Made by a program: the position numbers and the translations under genes. This document shows positions 41,179 to 51,474 of a stretch of 64,000 nucleotides of DNA, in pieces. A model generated the notes under the pieces. The model ran no database searches. It was not told where the DNA came from and was given only the letters and a program-made list of their open reading frames with translations. Origin of the DNA: Peribacillus deserti (GTDB lineage Bacteria > Bacillota > Bacilli > Bacillales > DSM-1321); NCBI RefSeq assembly GCF_016909175.1, contig NZ_JAFBFI010000002.1, positions 62,001 to 126,000 of the forward strand, given 5' to 3'. Position 1 is the stretch's first letter; the number at the start of each line of letters is the position of its first letter.

Positions 41179-42000
41179 ATGCTTGATGAGCTTGGTATAG
41201 ATGCTGTTTCAAGCACACAGATAAACGGCGGAAGAGACAGCTCTGTGTGGAAAATAGAGACAGCAGAAGGAGCTGTATATAGCGCTTAGATTGCTGCCAA
41301 AAGAGCGCCATCAGCAATTCTTAAATGAGAATGAATTAATTAAAACCGCAGGCGCGCATGGATTAAAAGTTCCAAAAATATATTCTATCAATCTATGTGA
41401 AAGTACATCTGTTATGGTAATGCAATGGCTTAAAGGGCGGAATCTATATGAAGAGCTGCGAAATCAACCCCAATCTGCAGAAAAACTAGGGGCTGCTTTT
41501 GGCAGGGAACAGGCAGCCATCCATAGTATAAGGTCTTCTGTGCTGCTGGAAAACGATTGGTTAAGTCCTAAAACAAAAGAAGAATCCCAGCTTGTACATA
41601 AAATCCATGCACAGTTTGGTCCTTTGACAAAAGTTTTCCTTCACCTTGATTATCATCCGCTGAATGTACTCACTGATGGACAACAATCACCGGCATATTA
41701 GATTGGACAAATGCTTCCTTTGGTGATCCTAAATTCGATTTGGCAAGGACACTGTCCATATTAAAGCTGATGCATATGCGAACTGAATCATCGCTTGGGG
41801 AAGATTCATCGGTTATACCGAATTTTGTTAGAGGTTGGATGCAGGGATATCAAAGTGCATCGGGTCATTCGATTTCCGAGTCTTCGTTATTCGATGCCTG
41901 GTCCTGGATCCGCATGAAAAATGATATGTATGGCGATCTTTCCATTGAAGAAATTTCTATGATTGATAAGCTGGCTGCAATGGCTCTTCAACCCGATTAA
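41179..42000 (+). pseudogene. aminoglycoside-phosphotransferase-family kinase gene with two frameshifts
   Basis: Three frames together give a protein-kinase-like APH fold: MLDELGIDAVSSTQINGGRD, then SSVWKIETAEGAVY; after an extra base near 41281, ALRLLPKERHQQFLNENELI; then HLDYHPLNVLTDG (catalytic loop HxDxxxxN). After a missing base near 41691, TGILDWTNASFGDPKFDLAR supplies the DxD metal loop and the rest of the C lobe. All conserved motifs survive, so the damage is recent or the indels are sequencing errors. Confidence 0.75.
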
Positions 42001-42101
42001 TATTAACGGCTTATTTCAGCTTAATCATATTAAAAATGTAAGCGGTTTATATGAAGCTGCCTGAATAATTTAAACATAGATATAAAAAAGGGAGAATCGG
42101 T

Positions 42102-44450
42102 ATGGGGAAAACTAAACACACAGGTCCTATTAAACTAGACACAAGACCGGAGCCCTCTTTATGGGCAGGACTTGCGCCTTTGGGGATTGGCAGGATAAAG
42201 CCTCATCATGTGAAGGATTCACTAAAAGCAGCCTGGGATAATAAAGATAATCTGCCTTATGCTTATCGAATATTAACAGAGGGAGTCTGCGATGGATGTG
42301 CCCTGGGGGTCTCTGGTTTGCGGGATCAAACGTTGCGCGGGCCGCATGTGTGTACTACTCGTCTAAATGTACTGCGGCTAAATACGATGGGTGCTATTGA
42401 TGATAAATGGCTTGAAGATGTGGAAAGCATGAAGAAGCTGAATAGTACAGAGCTTAGAAAGCTTGGCCGGATTCCATTCCCATTATCCAGAAAAAAGGGA
42501 GAAAAGAAGTTTACCAGAATAACATGGGATGAAGCGCTCAACAGAATTGCGGCAAAAATTAAATCTATTAATCCGAGACAGCTCGCATTTTACTTAACGG
42601 CCCGCGGTATAACCAATGAAGTTTATTATACAGCTGCTAAAACGGCCCGTTTCCTCGGAACTAACAATATAGATAATGCTTCACGGATATGCCATTCTCC
42701 GAGTAAAACGGCATTGAAAAGATCATTGGGAATCGGGGCATCCAGCTGTAATTATAAGGATTGGATTGGTACCGATGTACTGGTCTTCTGGGGTTCTGTA
42801 GCAGCAAACAATCAGCCGGTATCCACTAAATATTTATACGCCGCTAAAAAAGCCGGGACGAAAATCATTATGATTAATCCATACCGAGAGCCTGCGATGG
42901 AAAACTATTGGATACCGTCTATCCCTGAAAGTGCACTGTTTGGGACAAAAATCGTAGATGATGTATATCAAGTAAACATAGGCGGCGACATTGCTTTTAT
43001 GAACGGAGTGATGAAGCACTGGATGGAAATGGAAAGGGAAAGCCGCGGTTCAGCGGTTAATCATCCATTTGTCAATGAACACACAAATGGATTTCAGGAG
43101 CTAAAGTATCACTTAATGAAACAGGAATGGTCCGAGCTAGAGAGTTCATCCGGAGTGTCCAAAGAGAGAATGCTTGGGTTTGCCCGCCTGCTTGCGGATG
43201 CTGCCACCGGCGTATTCGTTTGGAGTATGGGCCTGACTCAGCACAGATTTGGTACAGATAATATTTCACAGGTGGTTAATCTCGCTTTGCTGCGGGGTTT
43301 TCTGGGCAGAGAAAAATGTGGGGTGATGCCGATCCGCGGACACAGCGGTGTACAGGGTTCCGGTGAGATGGGCGCTGATCCATTTGTTTTGCCTGGCAGT
43401 GATTTTAATGAAGAGAATGCTGTTAGAATGGAACAATTGTGGGGGTTCCCAGTCCCAAGATGGCAGGGGGATTCTATTGGACAGACTCTTGAAAATGTCT
43501 TGCTCCGAGAAGACCATGAAAGAAAAGTTAAATTGTTTTACACGAGCGGGGGCAATTTTTTAGAAACGATGCCCGACCCTGAGGCGATGATGCATATCCT
43601 CGAAAGTGTTGAAATGCGTGTCCATCAGGATATCATTTTTAATACGTCCACGCTTGCTGATGCAAAGGAAGAAGTAATAATTTTGCCAGCAATGACCCGG
43701 TATGAACAGCCTGGAGGAGGAACTTCCACCAGTACGGAAAGAATGGTGTACTTCAGCCCGGAAATTGAAGGTCCAAGAATAGCAGAAGCAAGGGCAGAGT
43801 GGGACATATACATAGATCTTGCTTCAAGAGTACATCCAGAAAGGAAAGAGCTGATCCAATTCAACAATGCGCAGGAAATTCGAAGAGAGATTGCGGCTGC
43901 AAATCGTAATTATGATGGCATCCAGGTTTTAAAGGAAAAGGGGGACTTTTTTCAATGGGGAGGTGCCTGGCTTTGTGAAGATGGAGTATGCCCTACGCCA
44001 GATGGCCGGGGTAGTTTACTTCCTATTGAAATTCCTCAAAACAGAAAAACAGAGGGTCAGTTTTATGTAACTTCACGCCGAGGAAAACAATTTAATTCTA
44101 TGATCTACAGTGAAAAAGACCCTTTCAATGGCGCTGGCCGATATGACATCTTAATAAATCAAGCTGATGCGGTAAAACTCCGGATACAAGAAGGGGAATC
44201 CATCGTAGCCTGCAATAAATTCGGTACCTTTCAAGGATATGCCAAATATGGAGAAGTAAAGCTGGGCAATATTGCTGTGTATTGGCCTGAAGGAAATGTA
44301 CTGCTTCCAAAGGGAGTATTTGAAAAGTATGCTAAAATTCCTGAATATAACACAACAGTTATTGTTGAAAAAGCGGAAACCTTTCATGCCCATAAGGATA
44401 AAAGATATGTTGAAAGGCGAATTGAGGAGCTGGAGCTGGCAGTGGAATAA
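42102..44450 (+). CDS. molybdopterin-dependent oxidoreductase, FdhF/YdeP family
   Basis: The 782-residue product is typical of the YdeP-like oxidoreductase alpha-subunit family. The N-terminal Cys motif is GVCDGCALG, with a further Cys in HVCTTRLN. Molybdopterin domains follow (TWDEALNRIAAKI, SRICHSPS, VFWGSVAANNQP, RGHSGVQGSGEMG), then a molydopterin-dinucleotide-binding C-terminal domain (FYVTSRRGKQFNSM). Relatives are annotated as formate-dehydrogenase-like, with substrate unproven; E. coli YdeP is linked to acid resistance. No electron-transfer subunit or fdhD is adjacent. Confidence 0.9.
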   Translation: MGKTKHTGPIKLDTRPEPSLWAGLAPLGIGRIKPHHVKDSLKAAWDNKDNLPYAYRILTEGVCDGCALGVSGLRDQTLRGPHVCTTRLNVLRLNTMGAIDDKWLEDVESMKKLNSTELRKLGRIPFPLSRKKGEKKFTRITWDEALNRIAAKIKSINPRQLAFYLTARGITNEVYYTAAKTARFLGTNNIDNASRICHSPSKTALKRSLGIGASSCNYKDWIGTDVLVFWGSVAANNQPVSTKYLYAAKKAGTKIIMINPYREPAMENYWIPSIPESALFGTKIVDDVYQVNIGGDIAFMNGVMKHWMEMERESRGSAVNHPFVNEHTNGFQELKYHLMKQEWSELESSSGVSKERMLGFARLLADAATGVFVWSMGLTQHRFGTDNISQVVNLALLRGFLGREKCGVMPIRGHSGVQGSGEMGADPFVLPGSDFNEENAVRMEQLWGFPVPRWQGDSIGQTLENVLLREDHERKVKLFYTSGGNFLETMPDPEAMMHILESVEMRVHQDIIFNTSTLADAKEEVIILPAMTRYEQPGGGTSTSTERMVYFSPEIEGPRIAEARAEWDIYIDLASRVHPERKELIQFNNAQEIRREIAAANRNYDGIQVLKEKGDFFQWGGAWLCEDGVCPTPDGRGSLLPIEIPQNRKTEGQFYVTSRRGKQFNSMIYSEKDPFNGAGRYDILINQADAVKLRIQEGESIVACNKFGTFQGYAKYGEVKLGNIAVYWPEGNVLLPKGVFEKYAKIPEYNTTVIVEKAETFHAHKDKRYVERRIEELELAVE

Positions 44451-44473
44451 GAGGTTGAGAGGGAAAGTCTGCT

Positions 44474-44539
44474 ATTCTTGAGGTTTAGCAGGATTCTTGA
44501 GATATTTGCAGAATTCATGGTATTTATGCAGGAATGTTG
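44474..44539. repeat. degenerate tandem repeat of about 20 bp
   Basis: Units ATTCTTGAGGTTTAGCAGG (44474), ATTCTTGAGATATTTGCAGA (44493) and ATTCATGGTATTTATGCAGG (44513), followed by a partial AATGTTG. It directly follows the oxidoreductase gene. Confidence 0.7.
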
Positions 44540-44576
44540 AAAGTAGAGTGGTTCACAGGTCTTCTTATAGAGATGG

Positions 44577-44610
44577 GAGAGCTGCTTAAAAACAAAGCAG
44601 CTGTCCTTTC
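44577..44610. terminator. intrinsic terminator between convergent genes
   Basis: Stem AGCTGCTT / AAGCAGCT-like with A/T flanks, next to the stop of the GNAT gene. Confidence 0.5.
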
Positions 44611-44614
44611 TCAA

Positions 44615-45112
44615 CTATATAAACAGTACCATATGCTCTTCATCGTAATAGGTATTCCCGATCTTCAGTGCACGTTTATCTTCTCCATACACTACAAAGC
44701 CAAGAGAAGTGTAAAGACCTTTTGCAGCCATGTTTCCAGTTACGACAGTTAAGTAAATTTGTTCAATGCCGCTTTGAGTTTTTGCAAGGCTGATTGCTTC
44801 TTCCATCAGCTTTCTTCCTGTTCCGCTGCCTCGATAATCTTCTTGAACATACATCGCAAAGATAGAAGCCCGATGTTTCAATTTTAATTTTGTTTCTGTT
44901 ACAAGGTTAACTATCCCTATCAGATTTTCTCCTTCAAATGCGCCTATTGTAAACACATTCTTAGATTGAATTCTGTTCTCGAAATCCTCTATTGTTTTAT
45001 CTTTTTCCTCTTGATAGCTTGACCCAAAAGCTTCGGGATTTTTTTGCAAAGCCTCAAGCCGAATACGTCTGTATGGTTCTGCATGCTGAGATCCCAGTCT
45101 TTCAAGTTTCAT
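44615..45112 (-). CDS. GNAT-family N-acetyltransferase
   Basis: The 165-residue product shows the GNAT order: N-terminal YRRIRLEALQKNPEAFGSSY, motif A with acetyl-CoA loop MYVQEDYRGSGTGRKLMEEA, and motif B NMAAKGLYTSLGF. The acceptor (protein, antibiotic or small molecule) cannot be told. AAGGAGTG precedes the ATG on the minus strand. Confidence 0.9.
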   Translation of the reverse strand: MKLERLGSQHAEPYRRIRLEALQKNPEAFGSSYQEEKDKTIEDFENRIQSKNVFTIGAFEGENLIGIVNLVTETKLKLKHRASIFAMYVQEDYRGSGTGRKLMEEAISLAKTQSGIEQIYLTVVTGNMAAKGLYTSLGFVVYGEDKRALKIGNTYYDEEHMVLFI

Positions 45113-45227
45113 ATTTTCACTCCTTAACTATGTACTGGATGGTTACCATATCAATCATAGCTCATTTCATATACAATAAGTGTGGCGATCAAAAGATTAA
45201 TAAAAAATATTTAGGAGGCAGCGCAAT

Positions 45228-47363
45228 ATGCTTGACCAAGCCAAAAATATACTTAAAAATTATTTCGGCTACAGCCAGTTCCGCGCAGGCCAGGAACAGA
45301 TCATAGAAAATATTTTAACAGGTAATGATACGGTAGGAATTATGCCTACAGGAGGCGGGAAATCTATTACCTATCAAGTGCCTGCCCTTGTTTTGGAAGG
45401 AATAACGCTTGTCATTTCACCGCTGATTTCCCTGATGAAGGATCAGGTTGATGCACTCGAACAGGCAGGGATTTCTGCAGCTTATATAAATAGCTCGCTG
45501 TCTTCCTCTGAAATCAGCGAGAGAATGGATGAAGCCGCGTCAGGAGATATTAAACTCTTATATCTAGCACCTGAGCGGCTGGAGTCACAGTTATTCCTGA
45601 ATGAATTATTAACTCTTCCAGTATCACTTGTTGCAATTGACGAGGCGCATTGTATCTCGCAGTGGGGCCATGATTTCAGACCCAGCTATCTTCGTATCCA
45701 AACACTATTTCATAAATTTAAAAAAAAACCCGTAGTTCTTGCCTTAACAGCCACTGCCACTCCTCAGGTTCGAGAGGATATTTGTCAAACACTAAATATT
45801 CCTGAACAATACACGGTTATTACCGGATTTGAACGGTCCAATTTAAGTTTTACATTAATTAAGGGCCAGGACAGAGATAAATATTTAATGAATTATCTCA
45901 AACAAAATGAATCTGAAGCGGGCATTATATATGCAGCCACGAGAAAAAATGTGGAACAACTATTTGAAAAACTGCAAAAAGCCGGCATTACAGCAGGGAA
46001 GTATCACGCTGGAATGAGCAATGACGAAAGAAACCGCGAGCAGGAGAAGTTTTTGAATGATGAAATTTCTGTCATGGTTGCTACCAATGCTTTTGGAATG
46101 GGAATTGACAAAAGCAACGTCCGGTATACCATTCATTATCAGGTACCAAAGAATATGGAGAGTTATTACCAGGAAGCCGGCCGTGCCGGAAGAGATGGCC
46201 TGCCAAGTGAATGTATCCTGGTTTTCTCCGAGCAAGATGTACAGCTGCAGCGGTACCTCATAGATCAGTCCGAATCAATCTCCCATAAGCAGAATGAATT
46301 AGAAAAACTTCAGTTCATGAGGGAATATTGCTACACGGAAAAATGTCTTCAGGGTTTTATCATGAATTACTTTGGTGATCGCGATATCAAACCTTGCGGA
46401 AGGTGCAGCAATTGTCTGGATGAACGAGTTTCAGTAGATGTCACCAGGGATGCCCAAATGGTTTTGTCCTGTATTATAAGGATGAATGAACGTTTCGGAA
46501 AAACAATGGTCGCTCAAGTGCTTACAGGTTCGTCTAACAAAAAAGTATCAGAATTCGGATTTAATAAGCTTACAACCTTTGGTCTTTTAAAAGACCGGAG
46601 TGTCAAAGAGGTATCTGAATTTATTGATTATTTAACTTCAGAACAATTTATTGGAGTGACCGGAGGCCAGTTTCCTCTGTTGTTTGTAACCGATAAGGGA
46701 AAGTCCGTCCTTAAGGGGAACAGTAAGGTAAATAGAAAAGAAACAATTCAGGTTATAGAAGTAGTTAAAGCAGATGGTCTATTTGAAAAACTGCGAAGTC
46801 TAAGAAAAGAAATAGCAGCAGCTGAAGGGGTGCCGCCTTTTGTCATTTTTTCAGATTTAACCCTGAGAGACATGTGTGCTAAGCTTCCTGTTACTCTTGA
46901 TAATATGGGTGAAGTGAAAGGCGTTGGAGCCCAAAAACTTGAGAAATACGGAAAACCTTTTTCTGAAAAAATACAAGAGTATCTTCAGGAACATCCCGAA
47001 CACGAGCCAATTGTGGAAATTGTACAGGCACCCCCTAAGAAAAAGAAGAATGCTGGTACTGAGAATTCCTACCTTGAAAGCTATGATAAATTTATGGCGG
47101 GCGAGACAATTAAAGATATTTCAATAGAAAGGGATCTCTCTGTAAATACGATTGAAAACCATATAATACGCAGTGTAGAGGAAGGGAAATCCTTGAACTG
47201 GGAGGAAATTTGGACAAAAGATCAGGAGAACGAAATAGAAGAGGCTGTTCTGAAAACGGGTACGGACTTTTTAAAACCAATCAAAGACTTGCTTCCTCCT
47301 GAGATCAGTTATTTTATGATCAAGTTATGGCTTGTGAAGAACAAAGCTGGCCAAACTCTATAA
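45228..47363 (+). CDS. recQ: ATP-dependent DNA helicase RecQ
   Basis: The 711-residue product has all RecQ parts: N-terminal motif 0 NYFGYSQFRAGQEQIIENIL, Walker A MPTGGGKSI, DEAH box AIDEAHCISQWGHDFRP and motif VI YYQEAGRAGRDG. Zinc ligands lie in EYCYTEKCLQ and CGRCSNC, followed by winged helix, HRDC (about 515-590) and a C-terminal HTH_40-like tail (SIERDLSVNTIENHI). It unwinds recombination and stalled-fork intermediates. TTAGGAGGCAGCG precedes the ATG. Confidence 0.96.
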   Translation: MLDQAKNILKNYFGYSQFRAGQEQIIENILTGNDTVGIMPTGGGKSITYQVPALVLEGITLVISPLISLMKDQVDALEQAGISAAYINSSLSSSEISERMDEAASGDIKLLYLAPERLESQLFLNELLTLPVSLVAIDEAHCISQWGHDFRPSYLRIQTLFHKFKKKPVVLALTATATPQVREDICQTLNIPEQYTVITGFERSNLSFTLIKGQDRDKYLMNYLKQNESEAGIIYAATRKNVEQLFEKLQKAGITAGKYHAGMSNDERNREQEKFLNDEISVMVATNAFGMGIDKSNVRYTIHYQVPKNMESYYQEAGRAGRDGLPSECILVFSEQDVQLQRYLIDQSESISHKQNELEKLQFMREYCYTEKCLQGFIMNYFGDRDIKPCGRCSNCLDERVSVDVTRDAQMVLSCIIRMNERFGKTMVAQVLTGSSNKKVSEFGFNKLTTFGLLKDRSVKEVSEFIDYLTSEQFIGVTGGQFPLLFVTDKGKSVLKGNSKVNRKETIQVIEVVKADGLFEKLRSLRKEIAAAEGVPPFVIFSDLTLRDMCAKLPVTLDNMGEVKGVGAQKLEKYGKPFSEKIQEYLQEHPEHEPIVEIVQAPPKKKKNAGTENSYLESYDKFMAGETIKDISIERDLSVNTIENHIIRSVEEGKSLNWEEIWTKDQENEIEEAVLKTGTDFLKPIKDLLPPEISYFMIKLWLVKNKAGQTL

Positions 47364-47407
47364 TCTATTAAAATTTGACATAAATGTGTACAAAACCCCT
47401 AATGATA

Positions 47408-47437
47408 TTGCGAATTATAGTAGATTAAGTATATAAT
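47408..47437 (+). promoter_or_regulatory. putative sigma-A promoter
   Basis: TTGCGA (47408-47413), an 18-bp spacer and TATAAT (47432-47437), upstream of the secreted-protein gene with a leader of about 110 nt. Confidence 0.5.
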
Positions 47438-47555
47438 AGGTAAAAAATGCTATATTTAAAGAAAAATTCAAAAATGTGAAGGTTTTGGCTGAAATAGAGG
47501 TTCATTTTTTGGTCAGCCTGCTTCATAGTTTTGACTACCATTAGGGGGAAAAATT

Positions 47556-48008
47556 ATGTTAAAAAGAAGTTTAGCTGCTGTTTTCGCTTTGTTATTTACA
47601 TTCTCTTTCGGGTCAATGGCATTTGCGAGTGAAGATACTCAGACAGACAGCACCAAAGGTTTAGAGATTATTGAAAAAGCTAACCAAGAAATTGATAATT
47701 TAATTAATCAAGCTGTTGAAGTAGGCGCTGAATTACAAACCGAACACCTAGAGAAAATTACACACCTGCAAAACGATGCAGGTCTGACAGATATTGAAAA
47801 AAAAGAAAAAATTACTGAAGAAATCCAAAAGTATAATGCAGCATTAGATAAGCTTATTGTCGAGCTGCAGGACAAAGCCGTAGAACTAACTAACAAGGGC
47901 ATTGAAGACGCAGCCCAGTATGGTGTATATGGAGTATGTGAATGGAAATTAGTTCAAATCGCAGACCGGACTGTTTGGGTTGACCCAATTAAGGTATTTG
48001 GATTTTAA
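47556..48008 (+). CDS. secreted helical protein of unknown function
   Basis: The 150-residue product has a clear signal peptide (about 1-25, cleaving after AFA), then a long charged helical region (about 30-120) likely to form a coiled coil, and a short aromatic C-terminal part (YGVYGVCEWKLVQIADRTVW) of beta character. TTAGGGGGAAAAA precedes the ATG. Monocistronic with its own terminator. No family recognised. Confidence 0.75.
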   Translation: MLKRSLAAVFALLFTFSFGSMAFASEDTQTDSTKGLEIIEKANQEIDNLINQAVEVGAELQTEHLEKITHLQNDAGLTDIEKKEKITEEIQKYNAALDKLIVELQDKAVELTNKGIEDAAQYGVYGVCEWKLVQIADRTVWVDPIKVFGF

Positions 48009-48017
48009 TATCAACAA

Positions 48018-48048
48018 CGAAACGAGTCTTTTTGCGGGACTCGTTTTC
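48018..48048 (+). terminator. intrinsic terminator
   Basis: Nine-bp stem AAACGAGTC / GACTCGTTT with trailing T. Confidence 0.8.
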
Positions 48049-48068
48049 ATTTATGGGAGTAGGTAACT

Positions 48069-48980
48069 ATGGAAGGGCTACAAATAAATAAAAATGGCGA
48101 GAGTATAGAAAATATTCTTTTAGGATCAACAGAATTAAGACTTCTTGGAAGCAAAAAAAATCTTGAAATAATGCACCAGACTGTATTTAAGGATAATATG
48201 TTTTATCTTTATCCAAGCGACGATCCGGAAGTAACCGAGTTTATATACATTTTAGATGGGATAATGGCAGGAGATATAAATAATAAAGCCGTAGAAATAA
48301 GGGCTGGTGACTATTGTTTAGTAAATGGTTTAAAGGAAATTGTACATTTTACAGCTATTACAGATGTTTCTTACTTATGGATCATTACAGAACCAGCATA
48401 CTCCCATATAACTGACCATATAAAAAATTTAAGAGAATTTGTGACAAGAGTAGAACAAAAAGATAAATATACCTATCTTCACAGTGAGAGAGTCGCTAAA
48501 TACTCTATAAAAATTGCAAAAAAACTTAAGCTCCAAAAGGAGCAGGTGGAGAATCTGTTTTTAGCCGCTGGTTTCCATGATGTGGGTAAAATAAATGTTC
48601 CAGAAGAAATCTTAAACAAACCTGGCCGCTTAACTGATGAGGAGTTTGACATCATAAAAAAACACCCGGTAGACAGTGCTAAAATGATTAAGCATATCTA
48701 CAGCGGTAAAATTCTAGAAATAATCGAACAGCATCACGAAAGGCTGAATGGATCTGGCTATCCATATGGACTGAAAGAAAACGATATTCTTCATGAAGCA
48801 AAAATTATAGCTGTTGCCGACACCTTTAATGCCATGACAGAAGACCGTGCATATAGAAAAGCATATTCTGCTCAATACGCACTTGATGAAATAAAAAGCA
48901 TGATTGGGACGCATTATGACGAAGAAGTTGTTTCGGCTTTTGAAGCTGTGTTATTGGAAGAAGGTAGAATTTCAAAATAA
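48069..48980 (+). CDS. cupin-HD-GYP domain protein, putative c-di-GMP or nucleotide phosphodiesterase
   Basis: The 303-residue product has an N-terminal cupin-like domain (about 45-115; VTEFIYILDGIMAGDINNKA) and a C-terminal HD-GYP domain. Motifs are YLHSERVAKYS, GFHDVGKINVPEEIL, IIKKHPVDSAKM, IEQHHERLNGSGYPYGL and VADTFNAMTEDRAY. HD-GYP enzymes hydrolyse cyclic dinucleotides. The final motif HHERLNGSGYP contains the GYP signature. The cupin may sense a small ligand. The ribosome-binding site is GGGAGTAGG. Confidence 0.9.
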   Translation: MEGLQINKNGESIENILLGSTELRLLGSKKNLEIMHQTVFKDNMFYLYPSDDPEVTEFIYILDGIMAGDINNKAVEIRAGDYCLVNGLKEIVHFTAITDVSYLWIITEPAYSHITDHIKNLREFVTRVEQKDKYTYLHSERVAKYSIKIAKKLKLQKEQVENLFLAAGFHDVGKINVPEEILNKPGRLTDEEFDIIKKHPVDSAKMIKHIYSGKILEIIEQHHERLNGSGYPYGLKENDILHEAKIIAVADTFNAMTEDRAYRKAYSAQYALDEIKSMIGTHYDEEVVSAFEAVLLEEGRISK

Positions 48981-49009
48981 AAGCGCATGTTATAATCTCG
49001 GCGGCTTAG

Positions 49010-49057
49010 AAAAACCAACAAGGACTCAAATCATTGGGCCTTTGTTGGTTTTTTTAA
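49010..49057 (+). terminator. intrinsic terminator
   Basis: Stem AAAACCAACAAGG / CCTTTGTTGGTTTT with one bulge and seven T. Confidence 0.85.
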
Positions 49058-49490
49058 TTTCCAGTTATTTTTCCGAAAATCTCACTTACTTTATTTCTTT
49101 CTTTCTAAGTTAAATTCACATCCAAAGTCCTCAAATTATTAGTCATCTGTTCAGACTGTCAACATAGCCATCTTCAAGTGAAAAATTCACGAATCCACAT
49201 CGCTCTAATTTCTCCTTCATCCTTCAGTGCTTTAAGAGCAACAACAACCTCATATTTCGGTGTTTCCGGAAGTGGATATAAACAAGTAAATATAATTTGT
49301 AGATAGTCTTTTAAGAGATCTTATATATTCCATTAAGTATTATTCCTGTCTTTATAATAGATAAAAGATTTATATGTTTCATGTGTCTAGTAATAAAGTG
49401 AAAGAACCAGCATTTACGGAGAATCGAAAATCAGTATATACTAATATTAACATTAAAAAACAAGGAACCTAGTAACAGGGGGATAAGAGT
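49058..49490. other. spacer with a possible minus-strand gene remnant
   Basis: On the minus strand around 49150-49275 a protein-like stretch reads PLPETPKYEVVVALKALKDE, then GEIRAMWIREFF, and stops. A neighbouring frame continues FSLEDGYVDSLNR. No start codon or ribosome-binding site supports it, so I treat it as a decayed fragment. The rest is empty. Confidence 0.25.
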
Positions 49491-49949
49491 TTGGGAAACA
49501 TTATGGAAGCCGCTGTTTCGGATTCATCCGAAATACTTACATTGCAGAAGAAAGCCTTCCTTAGCGAAGCGGAACTGCTTGGAAATTATGATATTAAACC
49601 TCTCCATGAGACTATATTATATGTAGAAAAAGCATTTCAATTGAATACTGTTTTAAAATTTGTTGTAAACGGACAAATTGTCGGTTCCGTAAGAGCTTTT
49701 GAAAAAGAGGGAACTTGCTATATAAGTAAACTAATGGTTCATCCTGAACATCAAAATAAAGGAATAGGAAGAGAGCTTATGCTTCATATTGAAAGCATGT
49801 TTCCAGAAGTTAGATATGAATTGATTACAGTTAAAAAATGTGCGAAAAACATCTCATTTTATGAGAAATTAGGTTATAAGGGTTATAAAACCAAAAAGCT
49901 TGAGGGAGAAGAAGCTTTATTTTTATGTATGGAGAAAAAGAGACATTAG
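49491..49949 (+). CDS. GNAT-family N-acetyltransferase
   Basis: The 152-residue product has the acetyl-CoA-binding motif KLMVHPEHQNKGIGREL followed by NISFYEKLGYKGYKTKKL. The TTG at 49491 follows a GGGGG site at 8 bp; the ATG at 49503 is an alternative. Substrate unknown. It lies upstream of the aldehyde dehydrogenase on the same strand with a 73-bp gap. Confidence 0.88.
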   Translation: MGNIMEAAVSDSSEILTLQKKAFLSEAELLGNYDIKPLHETILYVEKAFQLNTVLKFVVNGQIVGSVRAFEKEGTCYISKLMVHPEHQNKGIGRELMLHIESMFPEVRYELITVKKCAKNISFYEKLGYKGYKTKKLEGEEALFLCMEKKRH

Positions 49950-50022
49950 AGGCTGCTTATGCAGTTTAAATCCTAAAAAGGTTTCTATTTCCTCAAATTT
50001 AGTTAAGTGAGGTCCAAACTAT

Positions 50023-51420
50023 ATGGAGCCAGCTGTAAAAGAAACAAGTCAAAAAGAAATTAAAGAAGTCCTAAATAGGCATAAGGAATATTTTAATAAA
50101 CAATGTACTAAACCGATTGATTTCCGTATCGAACAGTTAAAAAAATTAAAGCAGTCAATTAAAAACAGTGAGCAAGACATCTTTGATGCGTTAAAAAAAG
50201 ATCTGAACAAATCTGAATTCGAATCCTACCTCACGGAGGTTGGGATCTTGTACTCGGAAATTGACTTTACCTTAAAATCTGTCCGGAAATGGGCAAAACC
50301 CAAAAAAGTAAAAACAGCATTAACCCATTTCGGATCCAAAGGGTACATTATCCCTGAGCCTTTCGGGACCGCCCTTATTATTGCTCCATGGAACTATCCA
50401 GTTCAATTGGCTTTATCTCCCCTTGTTGGTGCAATAGCAGCCGGCAACACTGCCGTCATTAAACCATCAGAACTTACGCCGAACGTGTCAAAGGTTATTA
50501 TCCATTTGGTCAGCACTGCCTTCTCTTCAGAGTATATTTCTGTAGTTGAGGGAGGCGCCGAAACAAGTCAATCTTTATTAAAGCAGGAGATGGACTATAT
50601 ATTCTTTACGGGCAGCGTGAATGTTGGAAAAGTAGTGATGGAAGCTGCATCCAAACGGCTTATTCCGGTCACACTCGAATTAGGCGGAAAAAGTCCTTGT
50701 ATCGTACATAAAGATGCCAATATTAAGCTGGCGGCCAAAAGAATTGTATTTGGCAAATTTACGAATGCAGGACAAACGTGTATTGCCCCTGATTATCTGT
50801 TTGTTCACAAAGAAATCAAAGATGAATTGATTTCATCCATGAAACAAGTAATCACAGAATTTTACGGGCATACGCCTATTGCACATGACAGCTATGGGAA
50901 AATTGTAAATTCTTCTCACTTTAAGCGGCTTCAGGGATATCTCAACAATGGACGTATAATAATAGGTGGAGATTTTGATGAAAGCAGCCTGAAAATAGCA
51001 CCTACGATAATGGACGATGTGGATTGGAAATCACCTGTTATGCAGGAGGAAATCTTTGGTCCAATATTCCCTGTTCTTGAATATAGCGATATAACAGACG
51101 TCATTATGTCAGTTAACAAAAGGCCGAAACCGCTCGCATTATACCTTTTTACCCAGAGCGGGCAAGTAGAACGCAGCATAACAGGAAGCATTTCATTTGG
51201 AGGCGGATCCATCAACGACACTCTTATGCATATAGCCACCCCTTACCTGCCATTTGGAGGGGTGGGAGAAAGCGGCACAGGAAGTTACCATGGAATGAGC
51301 AGCTTCCAAACATTCTCCCATTACAAAAGTATCCTCAAACAAACCAATGCATTTGATTTTACATTCAAATACCCTTCTGCCAAACATGGCTTAAAGATCA
51401 TGAGAAAACTTTTAAAATAA
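50023..51420 (+). CDS. aldehyde dehydrogenase (class 3, YwdH-like)
   Basis: The 465-residue product has ALDH motifs: [28 protein letters not shown], catalytic Glu in [10 protein letters not shown], and catalytic Cys in [11 protein letters not shown]. The length and lack of an N-terminal extension fit class 3-type NAD(P) fatty/aromatic aldehyde dehydrogenases; the C-terminal basic hydrophobic tail (MRKLLK) may touch the membrane. It probably detoxifies aldehydes from lipid oxidation. Confidence 0.93.
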   Translation: MEPAVKETSQKEIKEVLNRHKEYFNKQCTKPIDFRIEQLKKLKQSIKNSEQDIFDALKKDLNKSEFESYLTEVGILYSEIDFTLKSVRKWAKPKKVKTALTHFGSKGYIIPEPFGTALIIAPWNYPVQLALSPLVGAIAAGNTAVIKPSELTPNVSKVIIHLVSTAFSSEYISVVEGGAETSQSLLKQEMDYIFFTGSVNVGKVVMEAASKRLIPVTLELGGKSPCIVHKDANIKLAAKRIVFGKFTNAGQTCIAPDYLFVHKEIKDELISSMKQVITEFYGHTPIAHDSYGKIVNSSHFKRLQGYLNNGRIIIGGDFDESSLKIAPTIMDDVDWKSPVMQEEIFGPIFPVLEYSDITDVIMSVNKRPKPLALYLFTQSGQVERSITGSISFGGGSINDTLMHIATPYLPFGGVGESGTGSYHGMSSFQTFSHYKSILKQTNAFDFTFKYPSAKHGLKIMRKLLK

Positions 51421-51440
51421 GGGGACTGCCCCTTATTGCC
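51418..51440 (+). terminator. intrinsic terminator after the aldehyde dehydrogenase gene
   Basis: Stem AAGGGG / CCCCTT around ACTG, then ATT. Weak T run. Confidence 0.45.
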
Positions 51441-51474
51441 CGGAGTTCCAGATCTTGTGCATCAGTATTTTTTT

